Assembly (NCBI RefSeq): GCF_036370855.1
Contig: NC_088100.1
Span: forward strand, 108,482,387 to 108,546,386
Source: Dromaius novaehollandiae
Lineage: Eukaryota > Chordata > Aves > Casuariiformes > Dromaiidae
Direction: 5' to 3'
DNA length: 64,000 nt
The notes under the pieces were generated by a model, which did not search any database, was not told the DNA's origin, and was given only the letters and a program-made list of their open reading frames with translations. The first letter of the stretch is position 1; each line of letters begins with the position of its first letter. Below are positions 26,300 to 39,369 of this stretch, piece by piece. Position numbers and translations under genes: made by a program.

Positions 26300-27320
26300 G
26301 TATGAGAGAATTTCATCTTAAGCTTCTGCCCTACCTTCTTACAGCAATAAATGTACCAGAGAGCTAGAAGAAGCAAGGCCTCTTGTATTTTTCCTTGTAA
26401 TGTCCACCTCCCAGAGGGTAAGATTTGGTTCACAAAGCAGACTGAATAAGAATTTTGGCTACCCCCACTCCATTGGATGGAATGTGATTGAAAATGAATT
26501 TTCACACCATGTCTATTAAATCTCAAAGACCAGGAGAAGTTGAAATAAGGAGGAATTGTTGCCGTTAGTGTGCCAGTTCAGGCATCTGGAGAAGAAAAGC
26601 TAGTTTGCTAATACTTGGAAATTGATTAGCATGTCAACCACATAGACTGTACTTAAATCAAATGGCACATGTATCGTAGAGCTGAGAAAGTAGTAAAGCA
26701 CTATTGCCTCTGGTCAGCAATCTTATACCAAAAAATATGTTGATTAAAACCTCACCATAGGCATTTCAAAGTGAACCTACTGTATTGAACCATCACAATT
26801 TGACTGACTTACCATGAGTTCTACATAAAACCCATCACATTATATGGCCCACTAGAAATAAAACAGCTACTACAGTAAGGAGAGCCCAATAGTTACAGGC
26901 ATACGATCTAAGAGTTCATACCACACCACCATACAACCATAGTCCAGAAAAGCATACAAATAATGATTGAAAACTGTGCAGATGATACAAACCTCTTCAC
27001 ATCAGAAATGCAATCAAGAATTTACAAGAAGGAAGATGGGCTGAGGGCTAAGGGGAGTTTACATCTTTGTACTACCTGATTAGAATTAAGGAACTCTTGA
27101 TGCTGTTCTTGCTCTTCTATCTAGTGGAAGTGCAGATCTGTTGTGCTGTGTGACTTGCTCTTGTCCTATAGCAGAAGGTACAAAATGTGAACTGCATTTT
27201 AAAGTTAGAAGGACAGCAGGATTTCTGCTTTAGGGAAGGGTCTATTCAGCAAAATTACCCACTACTTTCTTGGTTGTGGTGGCTTGATGCAAGTAAAACT
27301 ATTTAAAGTAATAGCTGAGT
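26300..27320. other. Non-genic stretch
   Basis: Nothing recognisable between the weak exon candidate and the CR1 element. Confidence 0.5.
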
Positions 27321-27321
27321 T

Positions 27322-28600
27322 ACAGAATCACAGAATGGCTGAGGTTGGAAGGCACCTCCAGAGATCATCTAGTTCAACCCCCCTGCTTAGAGGAGGATGA
27401 GATAGAGCAGGTTGCTCAGGACCTTTTCCAGTTGAGTTTTGGTTATGTCAATGAATGGAGACTCCGCAACCTCTCTGGACAACCTCCTCCAGCGTTTGGC
27501 CAATCTCACAGTAATAAAATTTTTTTGTATGTTTAAAAGGAATTTCCTGTATTTCAATTTGTGCCCATTGCCTTTCATCCTGTCACTGGATACTGTTGAG
27601 AAGAGTCTGGCTCTGTCTGCTTTACTCCCCTGCATTGCGTATTTATAAACATTGACAAGATCCCCTGAGTCTTCTCTTCTCCAAGCTAAACAGTCTCAGC
27701 TCTCTCAGCCTCTCCTTGTATGTCAGATGCCCCAATCCCTTAAGCATCTCTGTGGCTCTTGGCTGGACTTGCTCCACTACATCCATGCCTGTCCTGTACT
27801 GGAGAGCCCAGATCTAGACACAGCACTCCAGATGTGGCCTAACCACTGTCGAGCAGAAGGGAAAAATTGCCTACCTCGACCTGCTGTCAATGCTCATCCT
27901 CAGGCAGCCCAGGATACTGTTGGCTTTCTTTGCCATAAGGATGCCTTGCTGGCTCATGGTCAACCTGCTGTCCACCAGGACCCCAGGTCCTTCTCTCCAA
28001 AGCTGCTCTCCAACCAGTTGGCCCTCAGCATGTACTGGTGGAAGGGGTTATTCCTTCCCAGGTGCAGGACTCTGCATTTCCCTTTGTTGAACTTCATGAG
28101 GTTCCTCTCTGCCCATCTCTCCAGTCTGTCAACATCCCTCTAAATAGCAGCATAACTATCCAGTGTCTCTACCACTCCTCCCAATTTTGCACCATCTGCA
28201 AACTTGCTGAAGCTGCAGTTTGCCCCTGAGGTACACCACTACTGACTGGCCTCCAGATGGACTTCATGCCACTGATCATAACCATTTGAGCCTGGCAGTT
28301 CAGCCAGCTTTCAGTCCATCTCACTGTCCACTTATCTAGCCTATCTAGTACACTTCATCAGTTGGTTTATGAGGCTGTTACAGGAGACAGCGTGGAAAGC
28401 CTTGCTGAAGTTGAGATAAAATCCACCACTAGCCCCTCATCCACCAAGTCAGTCATCTCATTGTAGAAGGTGTTAATCAGGTTGGTCACGCATGATTTCC
28501 CTGTCATCCACACTGCCTACTCCCAGTCACCTCTTTGACCTTCGAATGTTTGGAAATGGTTTGCAGGATTATTTGCTCCTATACAAGAATAAACCATATG
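27322..28600 (-). mobile_element. CR1 LINE, 5'-truncated
   Basis: The plus strand is the reverse complement of an avian CR1 3' portion. It starts with 'cagaatcacagaatggctga', then 'ccgcaacctctctggacaac', 'gtgcccattgcctttcatcc', 'ctccttgtatgtcagatgcc', 'gcactccagatgtggcctaa', 'ctgtccaccaggaccccagg' and 'ggtgcaggactctgcatttc' in canonical order. The element therefore lies on the minus strand, its 3' end at about 27322, and its 5' end is lost near 28600. About 1.3 kb of the ORF2 3' end (reverse transcriptase C-terminal part) and 3' UTR remains, with many indels. The 163-codon plus-strand frame at 27652-28143 is antisense to it and is not a gene. Confidence 0.95.
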
Positions 28601-31600
28601 CGCTAAAAATCTTAACAGCAGGTGCTTGAGGAGGTCCATCACAGGAAATGAGCAGTAACCGTAATAGAAGAAAATTTGAGAAATGTCAAAATATCTAAAG
28701 TAAATATTTCAGCTTAAAATTGTTTGGCTGAGATTTTTGTAACAATCTATGTGTTTTATCCTTTTTTTTACTGTAAAAATGAGCAGGTCCATATTTTGTC
28801 CATATGAAACCAATTGTACGTGCACTTTAGCATGAGGAACAGCTGCACTACCAACTACCTAATCTGTGCTCATATATGTAGATGCATAAATATGTACTTT
28901 GATAGAAACAGTCACTTTTGAATGTTTTGAAGTCAGCTGACCTTTCATCTCTGAAAGTATTTCAACATTGGTATCCTAGGAAAGGTAAATTTATATGCAA
29001 TCATTGCAACACTGGGAATATTAAATAATTTCTCTCAGACTTGCTGAAAGCTCTAACATAATACTCTAAAAATTTTGTTGCTTTCCTTTTACAATTTCCA
29101 TTTTTGTCTTTGTTTAGTCCTATCAGTTGAAAATGACCAGCTTGCAGCTTATCCATGAATCTCCATTTCTTTTCCTGTATCTTAGCTAGCCTAAGTATTT
29201 GTAAAGTAAGAGAGACTTTTGAAGGAAAATAGCAAGAATTCCAGAGCTGCCTGAAGGAGTCCACTGCATTTTGGTCTGGCAATATTTTTAGTTCCTATGT
29301 AATGAAAGAATCTATGCTTTTCTATGTAAATCAGTCTTTTGAGATTTACATAGAGGATACACCAAGCATGCTAATATGAGGTTGCTCCTCATATGGCTGA
29401 TTTACTCAGAAGTTTGGTGTGGCCTACAGGGTCTGTGTCCTTGGACAGAAAAGTGTAGTCTTTAAAGTTGGGGCATTCCTAACGGAAATGATCTTCAGGA
29501 AAAGAGAGTTTCCTGCTGTCATGAGAAGTCTCTCCTTACTACTGTCATCGTGTCATACCTATATCACTATCAGGCATATGAGTCTCTGTGCCTGATGTTC
29601 ATTTGCCATTTAAAGCTACAACTGTGTGTAAAGAAGAATTAAAATTTGAAAAGCTACCTGGGCTGGGGATGGACCTGACCACCATCCTCTCACAGTTTTA
29701 TGCCATTTGCAAGGCTTTGGTTACCTTTTAGGCCATAGAAAAACAGTAGCTTTAGGAAAGAACTAAGAGGAAGGATAGAGTGGATGTCTGTGATAGATTG
29801 AAAAAAAAAAAAAAAAGGTAACAACTGAGAATTTTATCTTTTTCTAGTTTGTGAAATTTTTCAAAACATTCTTACTTATTAAGCATTTAATTAGTTTGGC
29901 TTGATTTTTTTCCACTAACTTCACATTACATGATTTGATAATTTAAATTGCACATCTTTGAGGCAAGTAGCTACACCAGTCTTTCAACCTGCAATCTCAA
30001 GGAGCTTTTTTAAAACAACAGTGATATAAAATAGTAGATGTTTTAATGTATAAATGAGAGGAAAATGTTTTAATAATCATCGGTCCATTAGAGAGCTTAG
30101 CTGTTCAAAAAAATGCCAAGTGGATTACATTACTGAAGTCTCCTTCATAAAGTTTACATGATGAGAGAGTTTGGGCTTTGTCAAGACTTAGTTTCAGAAT
30201 GCTGTAATATTTCTTTGTTGCACTATAAATATAAGGAGGAAGCAAAGAATTAACATAATGATATATTATGGCTATTTTATTCATTATTCCGCAAGAGGTA
30301 ATTGTGGTCCCCAACACACAAGAACATGCTCTTGAAGTGAACTCAGTTCTGTATGTTTACAAGGAAAGCAACGTTGGGCTCATGGTGTACAAGACACCTA
30401 TGTGTACTTCAGAGATCGCCTCTGAAATTGATTAGATTTGATGCCAAGAATTAGGATTTTCAAATATGTATTATTTATTGTTTCTATAAATAACAAAACT
30501 TGTGTTTAAAAACAGTCACATACTTCCCAAAGAAGGAAGCTTGTCCCCTCCTCTGTCTTGAGGTGAATGTCTAGAAACAGCAAACAGAGCCTAGATAGTG
30601 GAGAAGACATAAAAATAAGAAGTGCAAAGTCTCTGATACGCTCTCCCTCATGGAAGGATAGAGGTACCTTATGGAAGTGATGACGTGTTTCCACGTTGTC
30701 ACATCCCAAAGGATTGTATTTCATTTCAATAAAATGAAAAAAAAAATCATTTTTTAAAACACTGCTACTTTTTCATGTTTTTTTCTTAGGATTTTATATA
30801 TAAAGATTACCACCGTTCAAAATAATGTAAAGGTTGTTTCTCTACTGGTTTTGTAAATTCCATGAATTTATCATTTCACTTATTGGGGGCACTTTGGTTT
30901 TAAGTTCATAAGATGACACATGCTACCTTCAAAGGTAGTATTAAATATATCACCTGAAGAAGCCTTTCAAGTCATGATCCCAAACTATTGTGGTAGAAGG
31001 TATCTTGGATGTATCAGCTGAGATTTTCAATACAAAGTTAAAAAGTTTAACTCACAACCTCAGGCTACTCAGTTTCCTAAATATGCATTATTCAAGTCAG
31101 CTTTGTAACATCTCTAATTGTTAGGCTTTTTACTTTTTCTTAATATTATGAGAAGCTGCACAGAAAAAAAAGAAAAAAAGACCCATTCATGTGAGATGCA
31201 ACAGTGCTGCAAGCATGCCTACGGCAAAGTCCATTCCTGTGGTCTATAAACTGTCATTACAAATATATTCACTTAGTAGAAATAAACACACATTTAACAT
31301 CAGACCTCCAAGCTATTTAAAGAGGCTATCAGAGCATGAATATCTATTTTGGTTCAATCTTTCTTTGTGTGAAAAAATCTGTTGTTTATTTTGAACAAAG
31401 CTTTTAATATTTACTGAAATATAATCTGATACATATTCTTTGTTCAGTTCTCTTCAGTCTGACAAATGAAATGGCAAGAGCACTGGCAGCTTTCAGGGTG
31501 CTGTACTGCACTGCAATTTTTTAAATTAATCTGTTTCTTAGACTATTTTTCTGAAGAAAATTTTTTTATTTGCAATGTGCATATGATTAAATCAAGAAAC

Positions 31601-32160
31601 AAACCTCTTTCTCTAGGAAAAAACGAAACAAAACATTTTCTCTAGAACAGAAGTAAACCCACACTGAAAATCGTGAACTGTCATCTGCTCAAAGCAACTA
31701 TGGTATATGTTACCTAAAGTTAGTATTTATAGAAAACAAGCCAACAGATTTACTATTTTTTTCATTATGAGGATAATGGGCTTTATCTTTCTTCCTAAAC
31801 TTACTGCTGCTTTTGGGCATCTGCTTGCCGTCTCATTAGAATCTGCCCTTGGCAGTACAATTTTTTGGTATTGAACACTTCAAATTTCAAAAACTAAATG
31901 AAATGCAAGTTCTACTGCAGACAGGATCTTGTTTCTACTCAAGTCAATAGTAACACTTTTAACAAGGACAGTGAAGTAGAATCAAATCTCTTTCCTAATT
32001 TAAACAAAGATACACAACTACTTACAAGAAATAAACCACAAAATGAACACAAACTTAAAAACGAGAAAGCCCATCTTTTGAAGCAGACTGGCCACTACTG
32101 CTTTTAAATTTTCTTTCTAAATAGGTAGCTGCTATTACTAAGCATCTTGCCTTGTGCCAT
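28600..32160. other. Non-genic stretch
   Basis: AT-rich, with a 15-base A run near 29802-29816. No repeat body, exon or RNA recognised. Confidence 0.5.
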
Positions 32161-32167
32161 CAACACT

Positions 32168-32234
32168 TTAATTTTGTCCCTTCTGCTGCATGTAAGGTAG
32201 GCTGCCAGTTGACAAAGGTGGCTCAGGATGCAAT
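32168..32234 (-). CDS. Alternative terminal exon candidate
   Basis: A strong minus-strand acceptor (acctttttttttttctag) precedes 32234. One leading base completes a codon, then 21 codons (LHPEPPLSTGSLPYMQQKGQ then N) end in TAA at 32168. The entry phase equals that of the candidate at 18855-18969, so both could be alternative last exons after 39496-39612. The peptide is short, so chance is a serious alternative. Confidence 0.22.
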
Positions 32235-33591
32235 CTAGAAAAAAAAAAGGTGTTTTGGGTCAACACATTAACCGATCCAAAAACCACTTCTCTAACTCAC
32301 TAAATGTGCAGTGAGCTGGGCAATATTCTTCATTGCAAAAAATTTCTGTTCTAGAAGTGTACTGATCTCTTTTTGAAGATAACTATTTCCAATTGAAGTG
32401 GGTAACAACTAGCTAAATTTGAATTTCTCTCAATATCTTCTAATCCAAATAACTTTTGTTTGGTTGTCATTTAATTGTTTAAAAACACCTTTTTGGAAGA
32501 ACTATGAGCAAGGAGCTAAGCACATATGCTTCAGTGATGCAAAATGGGCTGAGACTTTTTTTTAAATTAACAGTAAGATAATAAAAGCAGAAAGCTGATT
32601 TTACATGTATATAATTAAACATATACCAACTGTTAGGTTTTCTTCAAAACAATTGCTAGGAAATGCTACGTTGCCACTTATAACTGATGTGTCTCAGCAA
32701 GGAGGTATTATAAAAATCGAGTAAGAGTAACATGCTACAATTTCTTAATATATACAACAGGTTTTGATATTATGTGCTAAATGCTTGTTAAGAACAGAAT
32801 TACTGGTAAAGTACGAATAAATTCCAAAACTCTAATTTTTTCTCTTTCCCTCAAGCTTCAGGGGCTGTCAAAAAATACCAAAGATCTCATTTGTTTTCTG
32901 TAATTTATGCCACTTCTTTCCTCCCCCTCCCTCTTTTTATTCTGCCTGGACAGTTAAAGCAGACAGATCTGTTTCTGATCACTTTCACGCTGAGGACTGC
33001 TGCAGGGAAAACTAGTCCTTGTAATCTGAATTAAACGTAATAAATGTTGCAAAGAATCCTGGAAAACCAGTATTTTTACAAGCCGATCTTACTGGAATGC
33101 TTTTGTTATGCACAAATATTTCGTTAATATTATGCTTTACAAAACCTGTATTTTGTAGCTAATTGCCTCATTAATGCCAGAAAGAATGAATATTAAATAC
33201 TATCACACTAGCTCAGGAGTTGTGAAGGATTACAAAGTGTGGTGCTCTTGGTTGGCACATCATTTGGAAACAAATCTTGTTTCTCATTACAAAGGTTATG
33301 TGTACCCTACAGAAGGGACTTTCCAACAGAATTCATGGAATTGAGATAATCATCTGTGCATCTCTCTATATTCCCTGGTAAAAAGCATTAGCATGGTCAC
33401 TCTGCTGCCAAAGACCCAATCCATGCAGACTTTTTTAGCCACACAGTCACAGGTCAATGGATCCTGTATACCTCTCCACTCCTGCCCTCAACTTCTAAGC
33501 TGATATGCAGAACATGTCAGAGTTGCAGACACATTTCCTCAATGATACACTCATGGCTGCTTAGCTGTATTACGTCTTTCCTGACTTACAG

Positions 33592-33695
33592 TGTTTTTTT
33601 GTGATGGCCATGGTGACTATCTGTGTACAAGCTTTGGCCCTTTCTTTGTTAGCTATAATGTTCCTGACATTCAACTGTGCTACATGTACGTTAAG
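33592..33695 (+). CDS. Exon-like segment, two open frames
   Basis: A good acceptor (acgtctttcctgacttacag) and donor (ttaag|gtgaga) bound 104 nt. One frame reads CFFVMAMVTICVQALALSLL then AIMFLTFNCATCTL, resembling a signal peptide or membrane helix, with GCCATGG as a favourable start context. A second frame also stays open. Two competing frames and no phase match with the candidate at 37636 make it weak. Confidence 0.18.
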
Positions 33696-34289
33696 GTGAG
33701 ACCTGAGACTTAAGTCCAAAGTTACTAGTTTCTTAATGAAGTGAAGAAATAACAAAATTACTTAAAATAGTTCAAAGAACTCATTGCAAAATAAAACTTT
33801 GAGTTACTTAGTGCTTCCATTGACAAAGATTTCCAAAGGTCAGTATCTGAAATGCTAGCATTGAAGATTGGCAGGTTTCCTAGAATAAAACCTCTCAAAC
33901 AATGCACTCTGATATACTTTGAATTAAAGATTTGCTCATAAAAATCTGTTTGGCTACTTATAAATGCAGAGAGAATTATCTTTTTTTTGGCAATGCAAGC
34001 ATCATACAAGCAAAATAAAACCAATAGTTTGGGAGGAAGAGTTGTGCAAGCTTACAGACATTAGCAGTGTATGATTTTGGGAGAGCTCTTCTAAAATAAT
34101 CATTTTGCAACATTAATTCCAAAACAGTTCATGTCATCATGCACTGTACAAAACCAAGAGTATTCTCAAGCTTACTTGCTGTCCAGAAGAAATGGTCTAA
34201 ACGTTTTGCATCAATCATGTCAGTTAAATATAAACTTTATATTATAGCAGCTGCAACGAAATTCAGGACATAACATAGATCAAATGAAA

Positions 34290-34760
34290 AGGGTGGCTAG
34301 ACCACAGATTCAGCGCTGGATGAAGACACTTAGATATAAGTGTCTACATGTAGGTGTTTAAGTATAATACCAATTTCCAAGGTCTCATTATAATCCGCAG
34401 AGATTTACAGCTTGATTCAACTGCCTGACTATTGGCACCTAGTGTCACAAGAAGTTCTAGGGTATCTGAGATATCTGCATGGAGTTGGCAGACATGAAAC
34501 AGGATCTTTGGAAACCTATGCCATTCTGAACATCTCTGTTCAGGTAAATGAACTGATCCCCTGATCAATACAGTCAATGGAGCCTTAGAGAGCTATTTGT
34601 CTCACCTTAAAACAGCCACCTGCATTTCATGGGCTAAATTGCTCTTCAGGCTCCACTATCTTGACCAGATCTCCAATGAGTATAATAGGAGTTTAGACAC
34701 CTAGGTTACATGGAAACACTTATATGGAGATACCTACATTCAGGGTTCTTAAACGAGCTG
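34290..34760. repeat. Old foldback repeat with GTGTCTA/TAGACAC ends
   Basis: Left side 'agtgtctacatgtaggtgtt' and right side 'gtttagacacctaggttaca' followed by 'ggagatacctacattcaggg' are roughly complementary and enclose about 400 bp. The words recall the 'taggtgcctaa' repeats common in reptiles and birds. The assignment is tentative. Confidence 0.3.
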
Positions 34761-35207
34761 ACTCCAGCCCTGCTGTTTGAATAAAAGTGCAGTTATAGGA
34801 GGAAATTCAAGTGATAGGTATATTGAATGTTCATTGATTTCTGTAACACAAATCTGACTTTTAAGTGGCAAGACAGAAATCAAGAATATTAAAGTCATCA
34901 TGAAAAGACTGCACAGGGATGTTCCATAGTGCTAAATGAAACTCTTGGATTAAAGCAGGCCAAGATCAAAATACTGTTCTGCTGCTTACCAAATTACTCC
35001 CAACATAATCCTCTTTGCTTGCTGAGCATTAGTTTAACACAAAGTTTATACCCATTTATTCATATCATATACAAATAACTGTATTAAAAGAACACCAAGG
35101 TTAGAATGTCAAGCACTGAAAAGTTAGGAAGTGACAAATTAAGACTGTCTGTGTAACTTTAATTTGCCCCCATTATGCATACACACCATAATGACACACT
35201 TACTTAC

Positions 35208-35277
35208 CTAGCCATTTACTGTTTTTTTCCATCAGAATCCCTGCCTCAACATCCATTTCATCTTCCTTCCTATTCAT
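35208..35277 (-). CDS. Possible first coding exon
   Basis: On the minus strand ATG in the context taaacaATGA starts 23 codons, rich in Glu/Lys (MNRKEDEMDVEAGILMEK, NSKWL), ending with one base at an excellent donor (CTAG|GTAAGTAAG). An in-frame stop precedes the ATG. No downstream exon with a matching phase was found between here and 32.2 kb, and there is no CpG island at the presumed start. Confidence 0.2.
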
Positions 35278-35369
35278 TGTTTAGCTTTCTTTGGTGCACA
35301 CAAACAAATCAAACTCTTCTATGAAGCCATAACTATTAACTCCTAATAGGGTTTTTGATGCAATTCATC

Positions 35370-35480
35370 AACACAGTATCTGAGTTATTTAGAAATATAA
35401 CTTAATCCCCATAGCAATCCTGTGACTTGAAGAAACAGTGCTGCCCCAGAAGATGAGATTGAGCTAAAAAGTCTTCAGGA
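35370..35480 (-). repeat. MIR-type SINE fragment
   Basis: Plus strand 'aatccccatagcaatcctgt' and 'gccccagaagatgagattga' fit the reverse complement of MIR (cctcacaacaaccctatgag ... acagatgaggaaactgag). Diverged. Confidence 0.5.
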
Positions 35481-35654
35481 ATCTTTAGTGTTCATTCTGA
35501 CATAAGACAGGACAGATTTTTAAGAATATTTATCATTATGTGATAAATTTCATAGCCAAACACAGCTCCTTCCTGATCTCAGTTCCACCTCTGAGTGCAC
35601 ATCCCTTCTGCAAGTCACATTCCAAGGTCTCAAATTGGGCACCAGGAAAGTGAG

Positions 35655-35805
35655 AAAAATGCAGAGATCACATATGAAAAGCCTGGTCTAAATGACTTGA
35701 CCAGCACCATAGCAAAAATCTGTGGCACAAGTAGTGACAATCTATCTTTCAGAGCAGCATTTAATGATCTTCTCATTGTGGCCACTTTTCTTCTCTCTTA
35801 TTGAC
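35655..35805 (-). repeat. MIR-type SINE fragment, second piece
   Basis: Plus strand 'aaatgacttgaccagcacca' plus 'tagcaaaaatctgtggcaca' matches the MIR core in reverse (agtaacttgcccaaggtcac acagctagtaagtggcagag). It has the same orientation as the fragment 170 bp to the left. Confidence 0.6.
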
Positions 35806-35809
35806 TGAT

Positions 35810-36230
35810 AAGACTGCTAAAACAAAGAAGGCATGAACAGAAGCTGCAACTCCTTTTAGTATGCAGACCCCACTACATCCTCAGAACAAATTTGCCCTGG
35901 ACACTGAATAATGCAGTGGTTCTATGAAAAATGTGGTTTGTTATGGTATAACTGAACCCTGGCTGAACAGACGCATATAAGCAGAATGAATTACAGTTCA
36001 GTAAGCAAGTCTCTTAGACAAACATACTCTATTTCACAGTTCCTCCTGACCCTACCAGCTGCATCCCCATCACCAGTAGTCCTTCCTTCAATACACATAA
36101 TTTAGGAATAACTTCATCTCTGCGTAAAGGTCCTCTGCTGCTGCATCTCTTCTGAATAGCATGCTCCTATTTGTGTCTTTTTTTCTTGCCGCTCCTTCTG
36201 GGAGTAATGTTTGAGGGAGTCAGCCGTGCC
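35810..36230. other. Non-genic stretch
   Basis: No coding or repeat signature recognised. Confidence 0.5.
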
Positions 36231-36244
36231 AGAGCACTCTTTGC

Positions 36245-36345
36245 AGGAGTGCAGCCCTATCATGAAATTCTCACCCTACTGAAGTCAGTGGAATTTTTCC
36301 CAATGACATGAATAGAGTCAGAATTTCATCCTTTATACCCCAGAC
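36245..36345. repeat. Ancient interspersed repeat, 'GAAGTCAGTGGAA' type
   Basis: 'accctactgaagtcagtgga' then 'atttttcccaatgacatgaa' matches a foldback motif frequent in sauropsids (tgaagtcaatgg ... ccattgacttca). The two halves are partly complementary. Confidence 0.4.
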
Positions 36346-36349
36346 AAGT

Positions 36350-37630
36350 AGGATTGATCAACTTTTTATTCAATATATACCACAGAAATAGAGGAAATGC
36401 AAAAGTAACAGCTGAATTTGACATCACATTTGTTTTCCTGTATTTGGTTAAATTAGTAGCTTAATATTATACAACAAAATTTTCATTAGAAAACATACAT
36501 GGTATGCAAAGATGGCTGAAGTAACACAACTGCTAGAACTGTATAAATAGAGGGATAGATCCTACATGGGGTAAAAACTGGGTTATACATAGTGTAAAAA
36601 GAATATATAAAGAGTTAGATCCTCATTGCTACACTTCGAGATCAAAGGAAATACATATTCTCAAATATATTTAGATTTCCAGTTCAAAAGAAGAGCATCA
36701 CTTTTGAGGATCTGGGTCAAAACTACAGAAGAAACCCCAAACTCTAATGCCAATACTATCTCAATCACTGGATCATGCTTCCTTTTGGACACACATACCA
36801 AACCACAAGCTAAACTATGTGGGAACACCAAACAAATCCAAGACACTGGAAATCCTGGTACTCAAAAATCAACAGATCTGAGAATCCAGTCACCAAGGAC
36901 TTCTGCTAACAGTTCATTAGACAGTGAATACTTATAATGCTGATTCTGATTCAAGAATTAAATTTCACAGATTAAATGCTATAAACAATTCAGTACACAG
37001 TTGTGGACTCAACACAGTTTTCACTGCAATGCATGGAATTTAGCCACAGAATTTTCATTTAAATTAAAGTAAAACATATGTCTAACTCTCCTGCACTTCT
37101 ATGAAATTGTCAACCATGTATACCATGCAGCAACAATAAAATAACACTGCATTCTAAGTTAATACAAGTGGCCACATTTTTAACTTGGCTCTACTCTTCT
37201 TTTGCTATTTAACACAAATATAGAGTCTTAAGTATACGAGTTATTACAAGCAAATAAAACTTATCTCCACTCTTTCTTTTATTGGAAAACAACTTTTTAT
37301 TTTATAATACAAAACATCAAAATGGATTTTTATTTAATTTAAAAAGTATATCCATTTTGGCTTAAAACTTAGTACAGGAAGTTAAAATCTTGTCTACATA
37401 TTTTTTAGCTTACTTATAAACATTGGAAAGAGTTTATAATGCAAGTACTGACAGATCCCTTACTACTAAGGAATAAATGGTTCTGTTTGCTTCCATTCTC
37501 CTTTCTTTAATGAAAAGAGAAACAACCCTTATTTCCTTATGTAAAGTTGCTTTTTCATTCACATATTATGATGCAATCAATTGAAAAACATTACCAATAT
37601 TTTCTTAATTTTTTTCTTTTTTTTTTCCAA
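36350..37630. other. Non-genic stretch
   Basis: AT-rich; the 103-codon frame at 36626-36937 has no domain features and no splice context, so I leave it uncalled. Confidence 0.45.
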
Positions 37631-37635
37631 AATAG

Positions 37636-37784
37636 ATAAGAACATTCTTCATTGCAGCTTGATAATTATTTCCATCCCTGTTTTTGTTGTAATTGTTGGG
37701 CTTTTGTTCATGACTAAACTTTCCAAAACTGAGAAAACAAAGCCAAAAAATTTCGTAAATAGTCAAGTGTCCAATTCTTTTTAG
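37636..37784 (+). CDS. Candidate last exon: membrane anchor and short tail
   Basis: A long pyrimidine tract (tttcttttttttttccaaaatag) ends at 37635. Two leading bases complete a codon, then 48 codons end in TAG at 37782-37784. The peptide has one hydrophobic helix (LIIISIPVFVVIVGLLFM) flanked by a lumenal-side KNILHCS and a basic tail (TKLSKTEKTKPKNF, then VNSQVSNSF). This is the layout of the C-terminus of a single-pass type I membrane protein. No upstream exon with the required phase (one base left) is confirmed; the closest plus-strand candidates (25987, 33592) do not fit. I do not recognise the protein. Confidence 0.33.
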
Positions 37785-37789
37785 TTTTT

Positions 37790-39360
37790 AACAGTGCTTC
37801 ATCTACAAAGTATGTTAAGGATCAATTCAGTGAAGGTCTCACAAAAGTAAGATGAAGGTCTATGAAAGATAAACCACTTCTTAGTTCCTGTTCAGGATAT
37901 ACACATGAACAATTGATAAGCCTACTTCAGTATAGCTGACTCAAGTATTAAGTGCATTAGTTTATGAAATCTGGATTTAGCTTCTTCGATAAGGAAATCA
38001 AACATGAACCTGAAGAGGAGACACCCTTTTTAATACAGACAAAAACAATGTGATCACAGCTGAGACACCCAGGGTTTGACTTAATTCAATATTAATATCT
38101 ACTGCTTTGTCATCCTCATACAGCAGCTGTAAAATAATAAAAACAAAAGCAAAAAAGCCCTGCCCAACTAATCAAACCAAAATTGCTGGTTGAGGAAAAC
38201 CCTATGAATCCTCAAAAGCTAAGTTACAGTCTTGGGCCTACCTACTGCTCTTTCACGATGTCTGGGGACAGAGAAAGACCATTCCAAATTGCAACAGTTA
38301 GTTCTCCGCACTGATGTATCAAAAAGGTTAGATGACATCCAAAAACAGAATAAAGGAATGATAGTTTCTTCCTTTTCCCAAAACAGAACATTGATTTTAT
38401 TAGAAAAAATTATTGTGCACTTTTGCCAGATACACAATCAATACACCACTTGTATGACCTGCAAATACCAATTTGGAAATGTAGATAAAACCTTGCAGCA
38501 ACAGGGCAGTTGGAAGGTAATGGAAGTATTTATTTGACATGCAGAACCTTTACTTATGAGAATAAAAAATACAATGGAAAAATATAACAGGACTAAGGGG
38601 AACAGACTACCAGAATAGAAAAAATATGTATAAACAATTCAGGCCTTGACCTCTTATGTACAGTTTCAATACAATTATATTTACTATGAGCACATGGGAC
38701 AAAAATGGTAAGTGGCTGCTGCCTCAACATAAACTGTAAGCAGCTCACAAAGTTGCTACATTTAAATAAAAGAACAGCAATAAAAATCTGACAGAAACTG
38801 GCTGGACACGAGACCCAAACACAAACTAAGATGCTAACAGGCAAGCAAAGAGCACTTAGTTCTGAATAATGGGTCATTTCAAGTGGTCTTCAAATTTCCA
38901 ATTTGTATAGATGTGGAAAAATCTTAACACCCCTTCAATCTCTTATCATCTGTTTTCATCTTTATTATTGCTACTCTCGCAAATCTCAAGGCTATCTTGG
39001 CTCTCATGTACTCATGCACCTGGCACAATGATTTCTTAAGATCTGTTGGTGCTGCTGGAAGACCAAAGAGAGAATTGGTCATTGGTGAAAAATAAGGGAG
39101 GAAAAATGAGAAGTTGTTATAAGCAGAGTTAAACATGACAAAGATAGGGTAAGAGCCAGAAGTACAAGCCTGGGCAATAATCGTGTACCTGAGTAATTAG
39201 CTACACATTTAAACACAGAACACACTACAGGGGCACTCTGCAACACACAATGTTCACATCTTCTGTTTTTCACCATTATGCTCAAAATGACCACAATCTG
39301 TATGACTGTTGGAGGAAAAAATCCTTCTTAGAAGAGAGAGATTACCTCATTGCTGAGTAG
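37790..39360. other. Non-genic stretch
   Basis: The 101-codon frame at 38232-38537 (plus) ends beside a GT but has no good acceptor. No repeat recognised. CpG is low until 39370. Confidence 0.45.
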
Positions 39361-39369
39361 TTCGTAGAT

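Noticed and set aside
27652..28143. 163-codon plus-strand open frame, the longest in the window
   Set aside because: It is antisense to the CR1 element and its sequence is fully explained by CR1.
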